Source of the DNA: Desulfovibrio litoralis DSM 11393 | GTDB lineage: Bacteria > Desulfobacterota > Desulfovibrionia > Desulfovibrionales > Desulfovibrionaceae | Reading direction: 5' to 3' | DNA length: 64,000 nucleotides | NCBI RefSeq assembly: GCF_900143255.1 | Contig: NZ_FRDI01000006.1 | Location: 99,158 to 163,157 of the forward strand | In this document: positions 24,501 through 34,181 of the stretch, piece after piece | Layout of the letters: every line of letters starts with the position of its first letter | Position numbering within the stretch: position 1 is the stretch's first letter | Notes under the pieces: model-generated | What the model saw: only the letters and a program-made list of their open reading frames with translations | The model's database searches: none | Told to the model about the DNA's origin: nothing | Position numbers and translations under genes: made by a program

Positions 24501-27329
24501 TTAATGAGCCTTACTCCAGTCTTCGCCAGTCCCCCATTCAACCAGGAGCGGAATGCTGAGTTTTTCTCCGTTTGGGGCGATATTGCTCATTAATTCGGCG
24601 AGTCTTTGCCCTGCTTTTTCGGCATTTTCTTTTGGCACTTCCAAAATCAGTTCATCGTGAATTTGTAAGATTAAAGTGGCGTTTAATTCTTTTAAGAGGC
24701 TGTCTTGTTCGACTGCGAGCATAGCGAGTTTGATAATATCCGCTGCACTGCCTTGAATTCTGGTATTAATCGCTTGCCTTCTGGCTTGAGAAGCGACTTG
24801 ACTGTTTTGTGAATTTATTTCCGGAGTAAGTCTGCGTCTACCTGTCATTGTGCAGACAAAGCCGTTTTCTTTGGCTTCGTCTTCTATACTTTGATAAAAA
24901 GTTTTTAGGCGTTTAAGTCCGACAAAGTAACGTTCAATAAAACGTTTGGCATCAGCCATGCTTATTTTTAATTCTTTGGCGAGTTTTTGAGCCCCCATAC
25001 CGTAAATCAGCCCAAAGTTAATGGTTTTTGCCGCTCTGCGTTCATCAGGCGTAATTAAACTTTTATCTTTTTCAAAAATAACCCCGGCGGTGCGTTGGTG
25101 AATATCTTCATTATTACGAAACGCCTCAAGCAAGGTCGGGTCTTGCGATAGGTGTGCCAAAATACGCAATTCTACTTGAGAATAATCGGCGGAAACCAAG
25201 ACGCAAGAGTCTTTTGCACCAAAACAAGCCCTCATGCGTTCTCCAAATTTTCCCCTTATGGGAATATTTTGTAAATTAGGGTCGCTAGACGACAAACGCC
25301 CTGTGGCTGTGGCTTTTTGATTAAAATGAGTGTGAATTCTAAGCTCTTTGTCGGCAAGTTTCGGAAGTGGTTCAAGATAGGTGGAACGCAGTTTTTCAAG
25401 AGTTCGATATTCTAAAATCATTTCCACGATAGGGTGGGCTTCAGATAAACGCTCTAAACTTTCTTGTGCCGTGCTGGCTTGTCCGCCTTTGGTTTTTCCG
25501 GCTTTTGGTAATTTGAGTTTTTCATATAAAATATCGCCAAGTTGTTGAGAAGAGCGAATATTAAAGTTTTGCCCGGCTGCCTGATAAATCTGATTTGTGA
25601 GTGTGTCTAAATTATTTTGAACTTCGTCCAAAAAGACTTTAAAGGCTTCGGGGCGAATTTTTACGCCTGCTTTTTCCATTTTAAATAAGACCGCAACCAA
25701 GGGTTGTTCCAGTTTTTGCATTAATTCCAAGAGGTTTAAGGCGTGTAATCTGTTTTTTAAGTCTGTATATAAATTTGCGATAAAGCTGTTTAACGTATTT
25801 AAGTCGGAAGTTAATTCAGGCTGAATCAAGGGAGCATTACGCTTTAGCAAGGTTTCCCAGCTATAATCTCGTTCTTCTGGGTTAATAAGATAGGCTGCCA
25901 AACCTAAATCAAAAAATTGGGTTGAGGGGAACTGGGTAAATAATTCAGCGTCATGATAAAGTTGTTTTAAATCTGCGGTAATAATCTTAAATTGTTCAGT
26001 ATTTTCCCTATCGTTTTTCTGGTCATTTTTCGCATGTGGCACTAGTTTTAAAAGTTGTTCTACCAAAATATTTAAGGGTTTGTTATAGGTAAAAATCCAA
26101 TTATTTTGAGCTATTATATATCCATTGTCTTTTGTGGATACCAAAATTAAATTTTGCGTTTGATCTATTTGTGGTAACTCTTTGAGATCGTTAATTGTTT
26201 TCAAGCTATGATAGTTTGGGGTTAGCTCTCTTGAGAGTTCAAATAATGAGGCTTGTTCTTTGGTTGTAAGGTTAAGTTCTGGTTCGGGGATAATAAAGTT
26301 TTTTTCTTTTTGTGTTTTTGGTTGTTCAAAATTTGTCAGTAAATTACTGCTGTTAGTTGCAATTTTATTTTTTAAGGTTTCGCCAACTTCTTTGGCTTTT
26401 AATCCACCGTTTTCGGAGAAAAACCCGCTTCTGTGCATTGAAGCCAGTTCTCTGACTGTGGTACGCAATTCGTATTGTTCCAAAAGGCTGATCGCATCTT
26501 CAATTTTTGGAGGATTAACCTTTATTTCATCAGGGTTTTCAAAGGGTGTACAATCTTCTTTTAATCTGGTTAATTCACGAAAAAGTTTTGCTTCGTCAAT
26601 TTTGCCTTCTATTTTTCCGCGTATTTTTACGGGAACTTTATTGATATTCTCTTCGAGTTCTTCGAGCGTGGCATATTCTTTTAATAACACAGAGGCGGTT
26701 TTTGGCCCGACCCCTTGAAGCCCGGGAATATTATCGCTCGAATCGCCGATAAGGGCCTGATAGTCTGGCCAACTTGTGGGTTTAAAACCTGTTTCAGCGA
26801 TAAAGCTTTCGAGGGTGGTAAGGCGTTCGTCTTTTCCCGAAGGATCCCAAAGTACAATATTTTCAGTAATACATTGTTTTAAGTCTTTATCAGCCCCAAC
26901 AAGCACAACGGGATAATGTTTGGAAAACTTTTTTGCCATTGAAGCAAGGCAATCGTCAGCTTCACATTTATCAGAGACAAGGGTTGTAATGCCAAAGCTT
27001 TGAATAATATTTAAAATCGGTTCAATTTGTAAAATCAGCTGTTCGGGCGTAGCGGTTCTATTGGCTTTATATGCCTGATAAAGTTCATGTCTAAAATTTT
27101 TTCCTTTTCCGTCAACAACAAAGACCATACGTTTTGGGCGACGTTCTCGTAAAATTTTTAAGATTAAACGACTGACAATAAAAAGAATATTGGTGGGAAA
27201 TCCGTCACTGCGAGTCATTTCTCGTTGAGCGTAAAAAGCACGATGAATAAAGGCAGAACCGTCGATAAGATAAATCGAGTCTGATTGTTTATCGTGTTGG
27301 GCTTCGTGGCTTAGTAGAGCGTCGTTCAT
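24501..27329 (-). CDS. polA: DNA polymerase I
   Basis: A 942-residue polymerase for gap filling and primer removal. The N-terminal 5'-3' exonuclease part (about 15-310) has IDGSAFIHRAFYA, GADKDLKQ and the helix-hairpin-helix GVGPKTASVLL. The middle (about 350-550) lies where the 3'-5' proofreading domain would be, but I see no DxE exonuclease motif (ILVSTKDNGYII at the expected place), so proofreading is probably absent, as in many bacteria. The polymerase part has motif A SADYSQVELRILAH, motif B RRAAKTINFGLIYG and motif C QIHDELILEVP. The ATG lies 13 bases after a GGGATC-type site; monocistronic on the minus strand. Confidence 0.96.
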   Translation of the reverse strand: MNDALLSHEAQHDKQSDSIYLIDGSAFIHRAFYAQREMTRSDGFPTNILFIVSRLILKILRERRPKRMVFVVDGKGKNFRHELYQAYKANRTATPEQLILQIEPILNIIQSFGITTLVSDKCEADDCLASMAKKFSKHYPVVLVGADKDLKQCITENIVLWDPSGKDERLTTLESFIAETGFKPTSWPDYQALIGDSSDNIPGLQGVGPKTASVLLKEYATLEELEENINKVPVKIRGKIEGKIDEAKLFRELTRLKEDCTPFENPDEIKVNPPKIEDAISLLEQYELRTTVRELASMHRSGFFSENGGLKAKEVGETLKNKIATNSSNLLTNFEQPKTQKEKNFIIPEPELNLTTKEQASLFELSRELTPNYHSLKTINDLKELPQIDQTQNLILVSTKDNGYIIAQNNWIFTYNKPLNILVEQLLKLVPHAKNDQKNDRENTEQFKIITADLKQLYHDAELFTQFPSTQFFDLGLAAYLINPEERDYSWETLLKRNAPLIQPELTSDLNTLNSFIANLYTDLKNRLHALNLLELMQKLEQPLVAVLFKMEKAGVKIRPEAFKVFLDEVQNNLDTLTNQIYQAAGQNFNIRSSQQLGDILYEKLKLPKAGKTKGGQASTAQESLERLSEAHPIVEMILEYRTLEKLRSTYLEPLPKLADKELRIHTHFNQKATATGRLSSSDPNLQNIPIRGKFGERMRACFGAKDSCVLVSADYSQVELRILAHLSQDPTLLEAFRNNEDIHQRTAGVIFEKDKSLITPDERRAAKTINFGLIYGMGAQKLAKELKISMADAKRFIERYFVGLKRLKTFYQSIEDEAKENGFVCTMTGRRRLTPEINSQNSQVASQARRQAINTRIQGSAADIIKLAMLAVEQDSLLKELNATLILQIHDELILEVPKENAEKAGQRLAELMSNIAPNGEKLSIPLLVEWGTGEDWSKAH

Positions 27330-27413
27330 GATAGATCCCTTAAATGCTGTTTTTTGTGTTTTTATAAATATATCTGATAGATATTAATTAGTTATGTAAA
27401 TTGGTTCTGTAAA

Positions 27414-27446
27414 ATAAAAAAGTGTTATACGATGAGCATAACACTT
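27414..27446 (-). terminator. Rho-independent terminator (minus strand) of the ferritin-like gene
   Basis: On the minus strand AGTGTTAT, a short interrupted stem, ATAACACT and then five or more T. It lies beyond the MITE-like copy at 27449-27630, so the element sits between the gene's stop codon and its terminator. Confidence 0.7.
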
Positions 27447-27448
27447 TA

Positions 27449-27630
27449 AGACCATTGCAAAACTCCGTTTTGCGTTCTTTTTCCATCGTTTTATGCTCTG
27501 TATACACATATCATAAAACGAATTAAAACACAAAAACACTCATTTTACAGGAAAATTAAATTTTCCTTATTCGTGATTTTTGGAGTGTCTTTCTGGCGAA
27601 AACCACTTTGAGACTATTTTTCAATAGTCT
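27449..27630 (+). mobile_element. MITE-like element, full copy A (182 bp)
   Basis: Starts AGACCATTGCAAAACTC and ends TTTTCAATAGTCT; the tips form an imperfect terminal inverted repeat (AGACCATT against AGACTATT). It aligns along its length with copy B (31132-31296), differing by point changes and an 18-base palindromic insertion (AGGAAAATT...AATTTTCC). No reading frame for a transposase. With the terminator this explains the whole 340-base spacer between polA and the ferritin-like gene. Confidence 0.75.
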
Positions 27631-27669
27631 AACTTTTTTTAAATAATTAAATAATTTATGATTGTATAG

Positions 27670-28143
27670 TTAAATTAACCACTTGGCTAACATGCGTAAG
27701 TGTTTTCTTTCTTCTTCGATACATTCATCAATGAATTTTTGTTCACTTTCCGGAACTAATCTTTTCATTTCCACAAAGAAAACGATAGTATCTTTTTCAA
27801 AACTCATGGCTTTACGCACGGCTTTTTTCACGTCGAGTTGTTCGGCTTCGAGGCTTGCTAAGGTTTCGGAGTCAAAGATAGAGTGGGAATCAACCAACGA
27901 TTTAATATATAAGGCATATTCTTCATCATTGCTGTCTGTGGGAAGTTCGACTCCGCCGAGGCGTTTTACCATATCTTGAAAGATTTTTTCGTGTCTGGTT
28001 TCTTCGACTGAAAAGAAAGCAAAAAACTTACGGCTTTCTTCATCATTAGCGGCTTCGGCGGCTTTGCGATAAAATTCTTGTCCTTTACGTTCAATTTCAC
28101 AGGCTGTATTTGCGATTTCACTCGCTTTAAAAAAATTTGCCAT
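27670..28143 (-). CDS. Ferritin-like (rubrerythrin-type) diiron protein
   Basis: A 157-residue four-helix protein with diiron-ligand pattern: E in CEIERKGQEFY, EExxH in SVEETRHEKIF, E in MSFEKDTIVFF and EExxH in CIEEERKHLRM. It lacks the C-terminal rubredoxin domain of true rubrerythrins. Such proteins are thought to reduce peroxide or handle iron in anaerobes under oxidative stress. GGAGACC lies before the ATG. It follows pgi on the same strand with a 36-base gap, so cotranscription is possible. Confidence 0.88.
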   Translation of the reverse strand: MANFFKASEIANTACEIERKGQEFYRKAAEAANDEESRKFFAFFSVEETRHEKIFQDMVKRLGGVELPTDSNDEEYALYIKSLVDSHSIFDSETLASLEAEQLDVKKAVRKAMSFEKDTIVFFVEMKRLVPESEQKFIDECIEEERKHLRMLAKWLI

Positions 28144-28179
28144 TGGTGGTCTCCTTAACGAGTTTATTGTTTTATTAAG

Positions 28180-29553
28180 TTAAAAGTTATGGTTAAGAGG
28201 TTTTACGGCTAAAAAATTAGCAAGATCTTCCTTTTCTTCCGTATAGCCGGTTGCCCCTAAGCGGGCGTTTGCCAAACGTTTACCCAATTCAACAGCGGGT
28301 TGATCAATTGGGTTAATGTCTAAAAGCCAACCGGTTAAAACCGTTGTAATTTCCAACAACATCATTAAACTTCCGGCGGAATATTCCGAGTCAGACCCCA
28401 TCACCATATTGACAACAGGAACCTCGGATTTGTTAAGAGCCATGCGTGTTCCCAGTGTTTCGGCTTCGAGTAAAACGCCGAACGGACGACCACGCAGATA
28501 GCTCCATTCTTCCGGTAAGTCTTGGGGAAAAATTAAACCTGAGGGTTCTTTATTATAGGATAAAAATAAACATGCCTTATCTTTTGGGCCGTCTAAAAAC
28601 ATTTGTTGGGTTGAATGTTGATCGGTTACGCCGACCGCCGGAACAGGCATTGAGCCTTTTCCTTCTTTGCCGAGGCTTTCTGCCCAAAGCTGGGTAAACC
28701 AGTTTCCAAAACATGCCCAAGCCGGGATATAAGAAAAGAAAATAATCTGGTTATAGCCCTTTTCCATTAAAACATTGTTCCAGATTGCAAGTTTCCAAGC
28801 GGCATGTTTTTCTAAAGCGTGAGCCATATCTTGATCTGAGTTTATCGCATTCACAAAAGCGGAAGCGGTTGCACAAGCCCCTTTAAGCAGAGCGTGGCAG
28901 TCTACTCCTAAAAATAAAGCAGGCACAAGACCCACAGCCGATAAAGCCGAGTAACGTCCGCCGAGATTATCGGGAACGGGCAAAGTTTTTATCGTATGTT
29001 TTGTGGCTTCTTCTCTTAAAAAACCTTTATTTTGATCGGTAATCATCAAAACATGGTCTTTCCATTGGGTTTTTATTTTCTTTTCGAGCCATTGTTTCAC
29101 TAAAAAATATTGCCCGAGTGTTTCTATTGTCCCGCCTGACTTGCTGATTACAACAACAACAGTATCGTTTGGAGGCAGGGAGTTGAAGAGAGCTTCCAAG
29201 CTTTCGGAGTCAACATTATCGGCAATCCACAAACATTTTCCATTGTGTTCGGGGCGATCTTGGGCGGGGGCAAAAGCTTTTTGAATAGCCCTAGCTCCGA
29301 GAGCCGAGCCGCCAATTCCCAATACCAACATATGTTTAAAGTTTTTCAACCACCCTTGAATATTCGCCAAATCTTTTTCCAGAGCGTCTTTAAAAGGTAA
29401 GTTTAGAAAAGGCAACTTTCCTTCTTTTAACTCTTGATTTAAGCGAGACGCCATAGGTTTTAAACGAGCGGCGAAGCTTGTTTTTGTTAAATCAACTTCG
29501 GATAAACGCCCTGTTAACGCACGACTCCAGTCAAGGTAATTGTGGTGATGCAT
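28180..29553 (-). CDS. pgi: Glucose-6-phosphate isomerase
   Basis: A 457-residue phosphoglucose isomerase (glucose 6-phosphate to fructose 6-phosphate) of the short bacterial type. Signatures: GIGGSALGARA, the phosphate-binding SKSGGTIET, GGRYSALSAVG, and DQHSTQQMFLDGP with the catalytic His. I choose the ATG at 29551-29553 (MHHHNYLDW) because GGGAG lies 5 bases before it; starts further upstream (29592 or 29565) are open but have poorer sites. It is followed by the ferritin-like gene and preceded by the aminotransferase on the same strand. Confidence 0.94.
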   Translation of the reverse strand: MHHHNYLDWSRALTGRLSEVDLTKTSFAARLKPMASRLNQELKEGKLPFLNLPFKDALEKDLANIQGWLKNFKHMLVLGIGGSALGARAIQKAFAPAQDRPEHNGKCLWIADNVDSESLEALFNSLPPNDTVVVVISKSGGTIETLGQYFLVKQWLEKKIKTQWKDHVLMITDQNKGFLREEATKHTIKTLPVPDNLGGRYSALSAVGLVPALFLGVDCHALLKGACATASAFVNAINSDQDMAHALEKHAAWKLAIWNNVLMEKGYNQIIFFSYIPAWACFGNWFTQLWAESLGKEGKGSMPVPAVGVTDQHSTQQMFLDGPKDKACLFLSYNKEPSGLIFPQDLPEEWSYLRGRPFGVLLEAETLGTRMALNKSEVPVVNMVMGSDSEYSAGSLMMLLEITTVLTGWLLDINPIDQPAVELGKRLANARLGATGYTEEKEDLANFLAVKPLNHNF

Positions 29554-29657
29554 ATTGACTCCCATTATTTTGTCCGTCTTTAATAAGTACAATGGCTGCG
29601 TTTTCTTAAAAAAAGTATTTTGCCATAGTTTTAAAGGTTAAGGTTTGGAAGCGTTTT

Positions 29658-30833
29658 TTATAATTTGAATAAGATATTTTCTATTTTTTCAAGGGCTTCG
29701 ACCAAGGTTTTATCATCGGTTGCGTATGATAAGCGAATACAACGATCGTCGCCAAAGGCTATTCCCGGAACAGCCGCCACACCTGCTTTTTCAAGCAAAA
29801 GATTGCATAAAGATGTGGAATCGGGAACTTGAGGCGTATAATGTTTATGAACATCAGGGAAAATATAAAAAGCACCCTCAGGTTTAGGACAGGTTACATC
29901 TTTCCATTTGCTGATTATTGAATATGCCAAGTCTCTGCGTCTTGCAAAAACTTTATTCATTTCTTTAACGCAATCAAAAGAACCGTTTAGTGCGGCTTGA
30001 GTTGCTTTTTGAGCAATAGAGCAAACGTTTGCCGTGCTTTGTCCTTGTAATTTTCCCATAGCCTTAATTATTTCTTCGGAGCCTAAAACATAACCCACTC
30101 GCCAACCGGTCATGGCGAAACTTTTTGCCAATCCGTTAACGATAACGATGTTGTTTGGTGATTTTTTCCACCACGGGGAAAGGCTTATAGGTTTTATCGG
30201 GTCATAAACAAGTTGGTCATAAATTTCATCTGAGATCACGATTAAATTTTTGGAAATTGCCCATTTCACTAAAGTATCGAGTTCTTCTTGGGTATAACAA
30301 ACGCCCGTTGGGTTAGACGGAGAGTTTAAAATAAGAGCTTTTGTTTTATTGGTGAAACGTTTTTCCAGACTTTTGACGTTGATTTTAAAATTTTCTTCGG
30401 CAGAGGCTGCAACAGTAACGGGAACGGCATCAGCGAGTTCTACCATATCAGGATAACTTACCCAGTAAGGAGCAGGAATTAAAACTTCGTCGCCCGGGTT
30501 AAGAATTGTTTGAAATATATTATAAAGCCCTTGTTTTCCACCGTTAGTCAACATTACTTCATCTATATTTGCGTCAACATTATAAAACTTTTTGAAATAA
30601 CCGCAAACTGCTTCTAAAACTTCAGGTAATCCACGGCTTTGAGTATAGCGAGTAAAACCATCGTCAATAGCTTTTTTGGCAGCATCGCAAATATGTTGTG
30701 GCGTATTGAAATCAGGCTCGCCAAGAGATAAGCTTAATATCTTTTTCCCTTCTGCTTTAAGTTTTTTGGCTTTTGCACTAACGGCAAGTGTGGCTGAGGG
30801 TTTTAATTTTTTTAGTCTTTGAGAAATATCCAT
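29658..30833 (-). CDS. Pyridoxal-phosphate aminotransferase, aspartate aminotransferase (class I, Ib-type)
   Basis: A 391-residue class I/II aminotransferase with features of the Ib aspartate aminotransferases: LSLGEPDFNTP near the N-terminus, LNSPSNPTGVCY, VISDEIYDQLVYD, and the cofactor Lys in NGLAKSFAMTGWRVGY (about residue 237); C-terminal Arg in CIRLSYATD binds the substrate carboxylate. It probably moves amino groups between aspartate and 2-oxoglutarate; other 2-oxo acids are possible. AGGAGC lies 7 bases before the ATG. Cytoplasmic. Confidence 0.9.
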   Translation of the reverse strand: MDISQRLKKLKPSATLAVSAKAKKLKAEGKKILSLSLGEPDFNTPQHICDAAKKAIDDGFTRYTQSRGLPEVLEAVCGYFKKFYNVDANIDEVMLTNGGKQGLYNIFQTILNPGDEVLIPAPYWVSYPDMVELADAVPVTVAASAEENFKINVKSLEKRFTNKTKALILNSPSNPTGVCYTQEELDTLVKWAISKNLIVISDEIYDQLVYDPIKPISLSPWWKKSPNNIVIVNGLAKSFAMTGWRVGYVLGSEEIIKAMGKLQGQSTANVCSIAQKATQAALNGSFDCVKEMNKVFARRRDLAYSIISKWKDVTCPKPEGAFYIFPDVHKHYTPQVPDSTSLCNLLLEKAGVAAVPGIAFGDDRCIRLSYATDDKTLVEALEKIENILFKL

Positions 30834-30925
30834 TTTTTGCTCCTGCTTTTATTTAAAGAATAGCATAAGATGATTGTTTGCAATAATATAAAGTAAAAAG
30901 TTAAAATAAGCTATGAAAAAATCAT

Positions 30926-30990
30926 TGTAAAACTTTTAGAAAGTGGTCTTTAAGAGACTTTTTTCAAAAGTTTTTCTAAAAAACTATAAT
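30926..30990. repeat. Imperfect inverted repeat in the spacer upstream of the aminotransferase gene
   Basis: AAAACTTTTAGAAAGTGGTC and, inverted, GAGACTTTTTTCAAAAGTTTT form an imperfect palindrome. The left arm is preceded by TCATTGTAAAAC, which resembles the tip of the MITE-like element, so this may be a worn relic. The remaining spacer (30834-31131) is AT-rich and shows no gene. Confidence 0.4.
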
Positions 30991-31131
30991 AAAAAATCAG
31001 TTTACTTTGGAAAAAAATAAAAACGTTGGTTCCTTCTGATATTTTCTGTGATTGGCTGTTGATTTTGTTTAACATCAATGATAATATCAATTCCCACTAG
31101 TATTTTTTACTTTTTGTATTATACTAATTAA

Positions 31132-31296
31132 AGACCATTGCAAAACTCTGTTTTGCGTACTTTTGTCATCGTTTTATGCTCTGTATACACATAGTATAAA
31201 ACGTCTTAAATCACAAAAACCACTAATTTTACTTATTCGTGGTTTTTGGAGTGTCTTTCTAGCGAAAGCCACTTTGAGCCTATTGTGTAATAGTCT
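31132..31296 (+). mobile_element. MITE-like element, full copy B (165 bp)
   Basis: Begins AGACCATTGCAAAACTC, carries TTATGCTCTGTATACACATA and ends TAATAGTCT. Terminal inverted repeats are imperfect (AGACCATT / AGACTATT). AATTAA flanks both ends (one base off the right tip), a possible target-site duplication. No coding capacity. It occupies the spacer between the aminotransferase and secretion-ATPase genes. Confidence 0.75.
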
Positions 31297-31457
31297 CAAT
31301 TAAAAGTAAGTATTAAAACCGCTTTGTTGAAAATATTTCATTAAAGTATTGCTAAAAATAATGGTTCGATATAGTTTTTGAGTGTAATAAGAAGCATATT
31401 TGAGTTGAATAAATTTAACCGTTGTAATTTATTCTTTAAAATTTATAAGGAATTATT

Positions 31458-34091
31458 GTGTTTAAATTTTTTAAAAAAAATGAAAATCCCGAAGCCCAAC
31501 CTGCCGGTAAGGCTGATGATAAGGTAAGCGAAATACAGCCCCAAGCAAATAATACTTCCCACGACGTTTTAAGTGCTAGTAGCGTGAGCGATGAAAAGAA
31601 AAGAAAAGAAAGTGAAGACGCTGAGGCAATCAACAGGCTTGATGCGTCTCAAACTTCGTTTGCGTCAACTGCTCCAAATTCTTCGGGCCCAAGCTTATAT
31701 GATCGAACTTACGCTCCTCAATCTATGCCGACGTCTCCTTTGCAAGCTGGGCAAGCCGGGCAATCTGGGCAAATGGGACAACAAATGGGACAACAGGCTG
31801 CACAACAGCTTGGCAGTATTTATGGTGCTACTCCGCCAAGAGGTGTAAGCATTCCCCCAAACCCTTCTGATATTGATTATGATCCGCCCCTGATCCAGTG
31901 TATTGCAACTTTGTTTAAATTAAACGGTAAACCTGTTTCCACTAAGTTATTGGTGGCAGGGTTGGCTTCGCAAGACGGGGAAATAAGTCCGTCTGCTTGT
32001 TTGCGTTCTGCTCGCAATGCCGGTTTACAATGTAAAACCGTTTATCGTCCTGATATAAACAGTATTTCTAAAATGACTTTGCCTTGTATTTTGCTTTTAA
32101 AAGACGGACGAGCTTGTGTTTTAACCCGTATTGAGGGTGTTAGGGGAGAAATATTACTTCCGGAAACCGACTTACAGCCACGTTCAATAGCGATGAGCGA
32201 CTTGCAAGAAGATTATATTGGTTATGCTATTTATGCCAAGCCAGATGTTGTTTTAGACAGGCGTGCCAGTAATATTAAGCTTTTAAATTCAAAGCGTTGG
32301 TTCTGGGATACTTTTTTTAATTTCATGCCGATGTATTCGCATGTCTTTTTAGGCAGTATTGTTATCAACCTTTTGACTATTGCCGGCCCTTTGTTTTTTA
32401 TGAATGTTTATGATAGGGTTGTTCCGCATAAAGCTATTTCTACTCTTTGGGTCTTGGCTATTGGTTATGCCACAGGTTTGACTTTTGATTTTATTATTCG
32501 TAATTTGCGAAGCTTTTTTACTGATGCCGCCGGTAGGAACGCCGATATTGTTTTAGCCTCAAAAATAATGCAACAACTTTTAAGTATACGCCTTGACAAT
32601 AAGCCCGATTCTACAGGCTCTTTAGTAAATAATATCAGAGAGTTTGAGTCGTTAAGAGAATTTTTTAGCTCTACAACGTTGTTGGCTTTAATCGACCTTC
32701 CGTTTTTAATTATATTTTTGATTATTGTAAGTTATATTGGCGGCGTTATTTCTATCGTTGCTTGGGTGGCTGTTCCAGTGATTGTAGGCGTAGGTATTTA
32801 CTTGCAGTATCCTTTACAAACCAATACGGAAAAAAGTTTTAAAGAAAATATGCAAAAAAATGCCTTATTAGTTGAAATTGTTAACGGACTCGAAACCGTT
32901 AAAACTTCGATGGCAGAAGGCAAGGTTCAAGATCGTTGGGAAAAAATCGTTGGAGAAAGTGCACGTTCTATGGCACAAAACAAACGTTTGTCAAACTTTT
33001 CCATGACTTTTACTATGTTTGCCAGTCAAATTGTTAGCGTAAGTTTAATTATATGGGGAATTTATCAAATTAAAGAGGGTGCATTAACTCAAGGTGCTTT
33101 AATTGGTGCCAATATGTTGGTTGGGCGTGCTATGGCCCCGCTTTCTCAGATTGCATCAATGTTTTCAAGACTTCAACAATCTCGTATGTCTTTAAAAGCT
33201 TTAGATGTTTTAATGACCCTTCCCACAGAGCGGATAGAGCCGGGTTCTTACGTTGAATTTGGTCATCTTGAACACTCTATTGCTTTGGAAAATGTTAGCT
33301 TTAAATATCCAAACTCCGAACGTCTTGCTTTAGATGGTGTTAACATAAAAATTAAACCCGGTGAAAAAGTCGGTATTATCGGACGCATGGGTTCGGGAAA
33401 AAGCACACTCGGGCGTTTGATAGTCGGTCTTTATCAACCTACTGAGGGTGCTATTAAATTTGGTGGAGTAGATATTCGCCAGATGGATACTTCGGAATTG
33501 CGAAGTCGAGTTGGTTATTTATCTCAGGATAACTACCTCTTTTATGGAACAGTAAGAGAAAATATTGCTTTTGGTGTTGTTAATGCCGATGATAGAATGA
33601 TTTTGCGTGCTGCAAACATATCGGGCGTAACTGATTTCGTAAGGGGACACCCCGCAGGTTTCGGAATGCCCGTTGGTGAAAGAGGAATGGCCCTTTCAGG
33701 CGGTCAAAGGCAATCTGTTGCGATTGCACGTTCTTTGTTGCATGATCCTGATGTATTAATTCTTGATGAACCTTCAAGTAATATGGACAATAGTTCTGAA
33801 CTTGCTTTAAAACAACGTTTGGCGGGAACTTTAGGTTCAAAAACCGTTTTGTTGATCACACACCGCCTCAGTATGTTGGATATTGTCGATAGGCTTATCA
33901 TTATTGATGGTGGCAAGGTTGTTGCCGACGGTCCTAAAAAAACAGTTTTAAACTCTTTAACTTCCAATGTTGCAAATCAGAAAAACCTAAAAACTCAAAC
34001 ACAGCCTATTAATGCTGCAACAAATGCTCCTCAAGAAGGTCATGGCACTACTCCAAGACCTGCGAATGTTGCACAAGGAGCTGGTGAATAA
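31458..34091 (+). CDS. Type I secretion system ATPase/permease (LapB/HlyB-like)
   Basis: An 877-residue inner-membrane ABC exporter. Order: an unusual hydrophilic N-terminal extension (1-135) with a Gln/Gly/Met-rich part (about 95-120), a C39-peptidase-like domain without the catalytic Cys context (about 137-265), six membrane helices (about 290-560), and the nucleotide-binding domain with Walker A GRMGSGKST, signature LSGGQRQS and Walker B VLILDEPSSNMD. It exports large repeat adhesins or RTX proteins with HlyD and an outer-membrane TolC. The HlyD and LapG-type genes that follow point to a Lap-type adhesin system. The adhesin itself and a TolC gene are not in the window. Confidence 0.93.
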   Translation: MFKFFKKNENPEAQPAGKADDKVSEIQPQANNTSHDVLSASSVSDEKKRKESEDAEAINRLDASQTSFASTAPNSSGPSLYDRTYAPQSMPTSPLQAGQAGQSGQMGQQMGQQAAQQLGSIYGATPPRGVSIPPNPSDIDYDPPLIQCIATLFKLNGKPVSTKLLVAGLASQDGEISPSACLRSARNAGLQCKTVYRPDINSISKMTLPCILLLKDGRACVLTRIEGVRGEILLPETDLQPRSIAMSDLQEDYIGYAIYAKPDVVLDRRASNIKLLNSKRWFWDTFFNFMPMYSHVFLGSIVINLLTIAGPLFFMNVYDRVVPHKAISTLWVLAIGYATGLTFDFIIRNLRSFFTDAAGRNADIVLASKIMQQLLSIRLDNKPDSTGSLVNNIREFESLREFFSSTTLLALIDLPFLIIFLIIVSYIGGVISIVAWVAVPVIVGVGIYLQYPLQTNTEKSFKENMQKNALLVEIVNGLETVKTSMAEGKVQDRWEKIVGESARSMAQNKRLSNFSMTFTMFASQIVSVSLIIWGIYQIKEGALTQGALIGANMLVGRAMAPLSQIASMFSRLQQSRMSLKALDVLMTLPTERIEPGSYVEFGHLEHSIALENVSFKYPNSERLALDGVNIKIKPGEKVGIIGRMGSGKSTLGRLIVGLYQPTEGAIKFGGVDIRQMDTSELRSRVGYLSQDNYLFYGTVRENIAFGVVNADDRMILRAANISGVTDFVRGHPAGFGMPVGERGMALSGGQRQSVAIARSLLHDPDVLILDEPSSNMDNSSELALKQRLAGTLGSKTVLLITHRLSMLDIVDRLIIIDGGKVVADGPKKTVLNSLTSNVANQKNLKTQTQPINAATNAPQEGHGTTPRPANVAQGAGE

Positions 34092-34181
34092 CCTTGAGTT
34101 TGCTGATGTTATGAGGGTTTAAGCGTTTTACATTGTGTTATATTGAATCTCAACAACAAGATGAAATAGGTTTATAAAATT

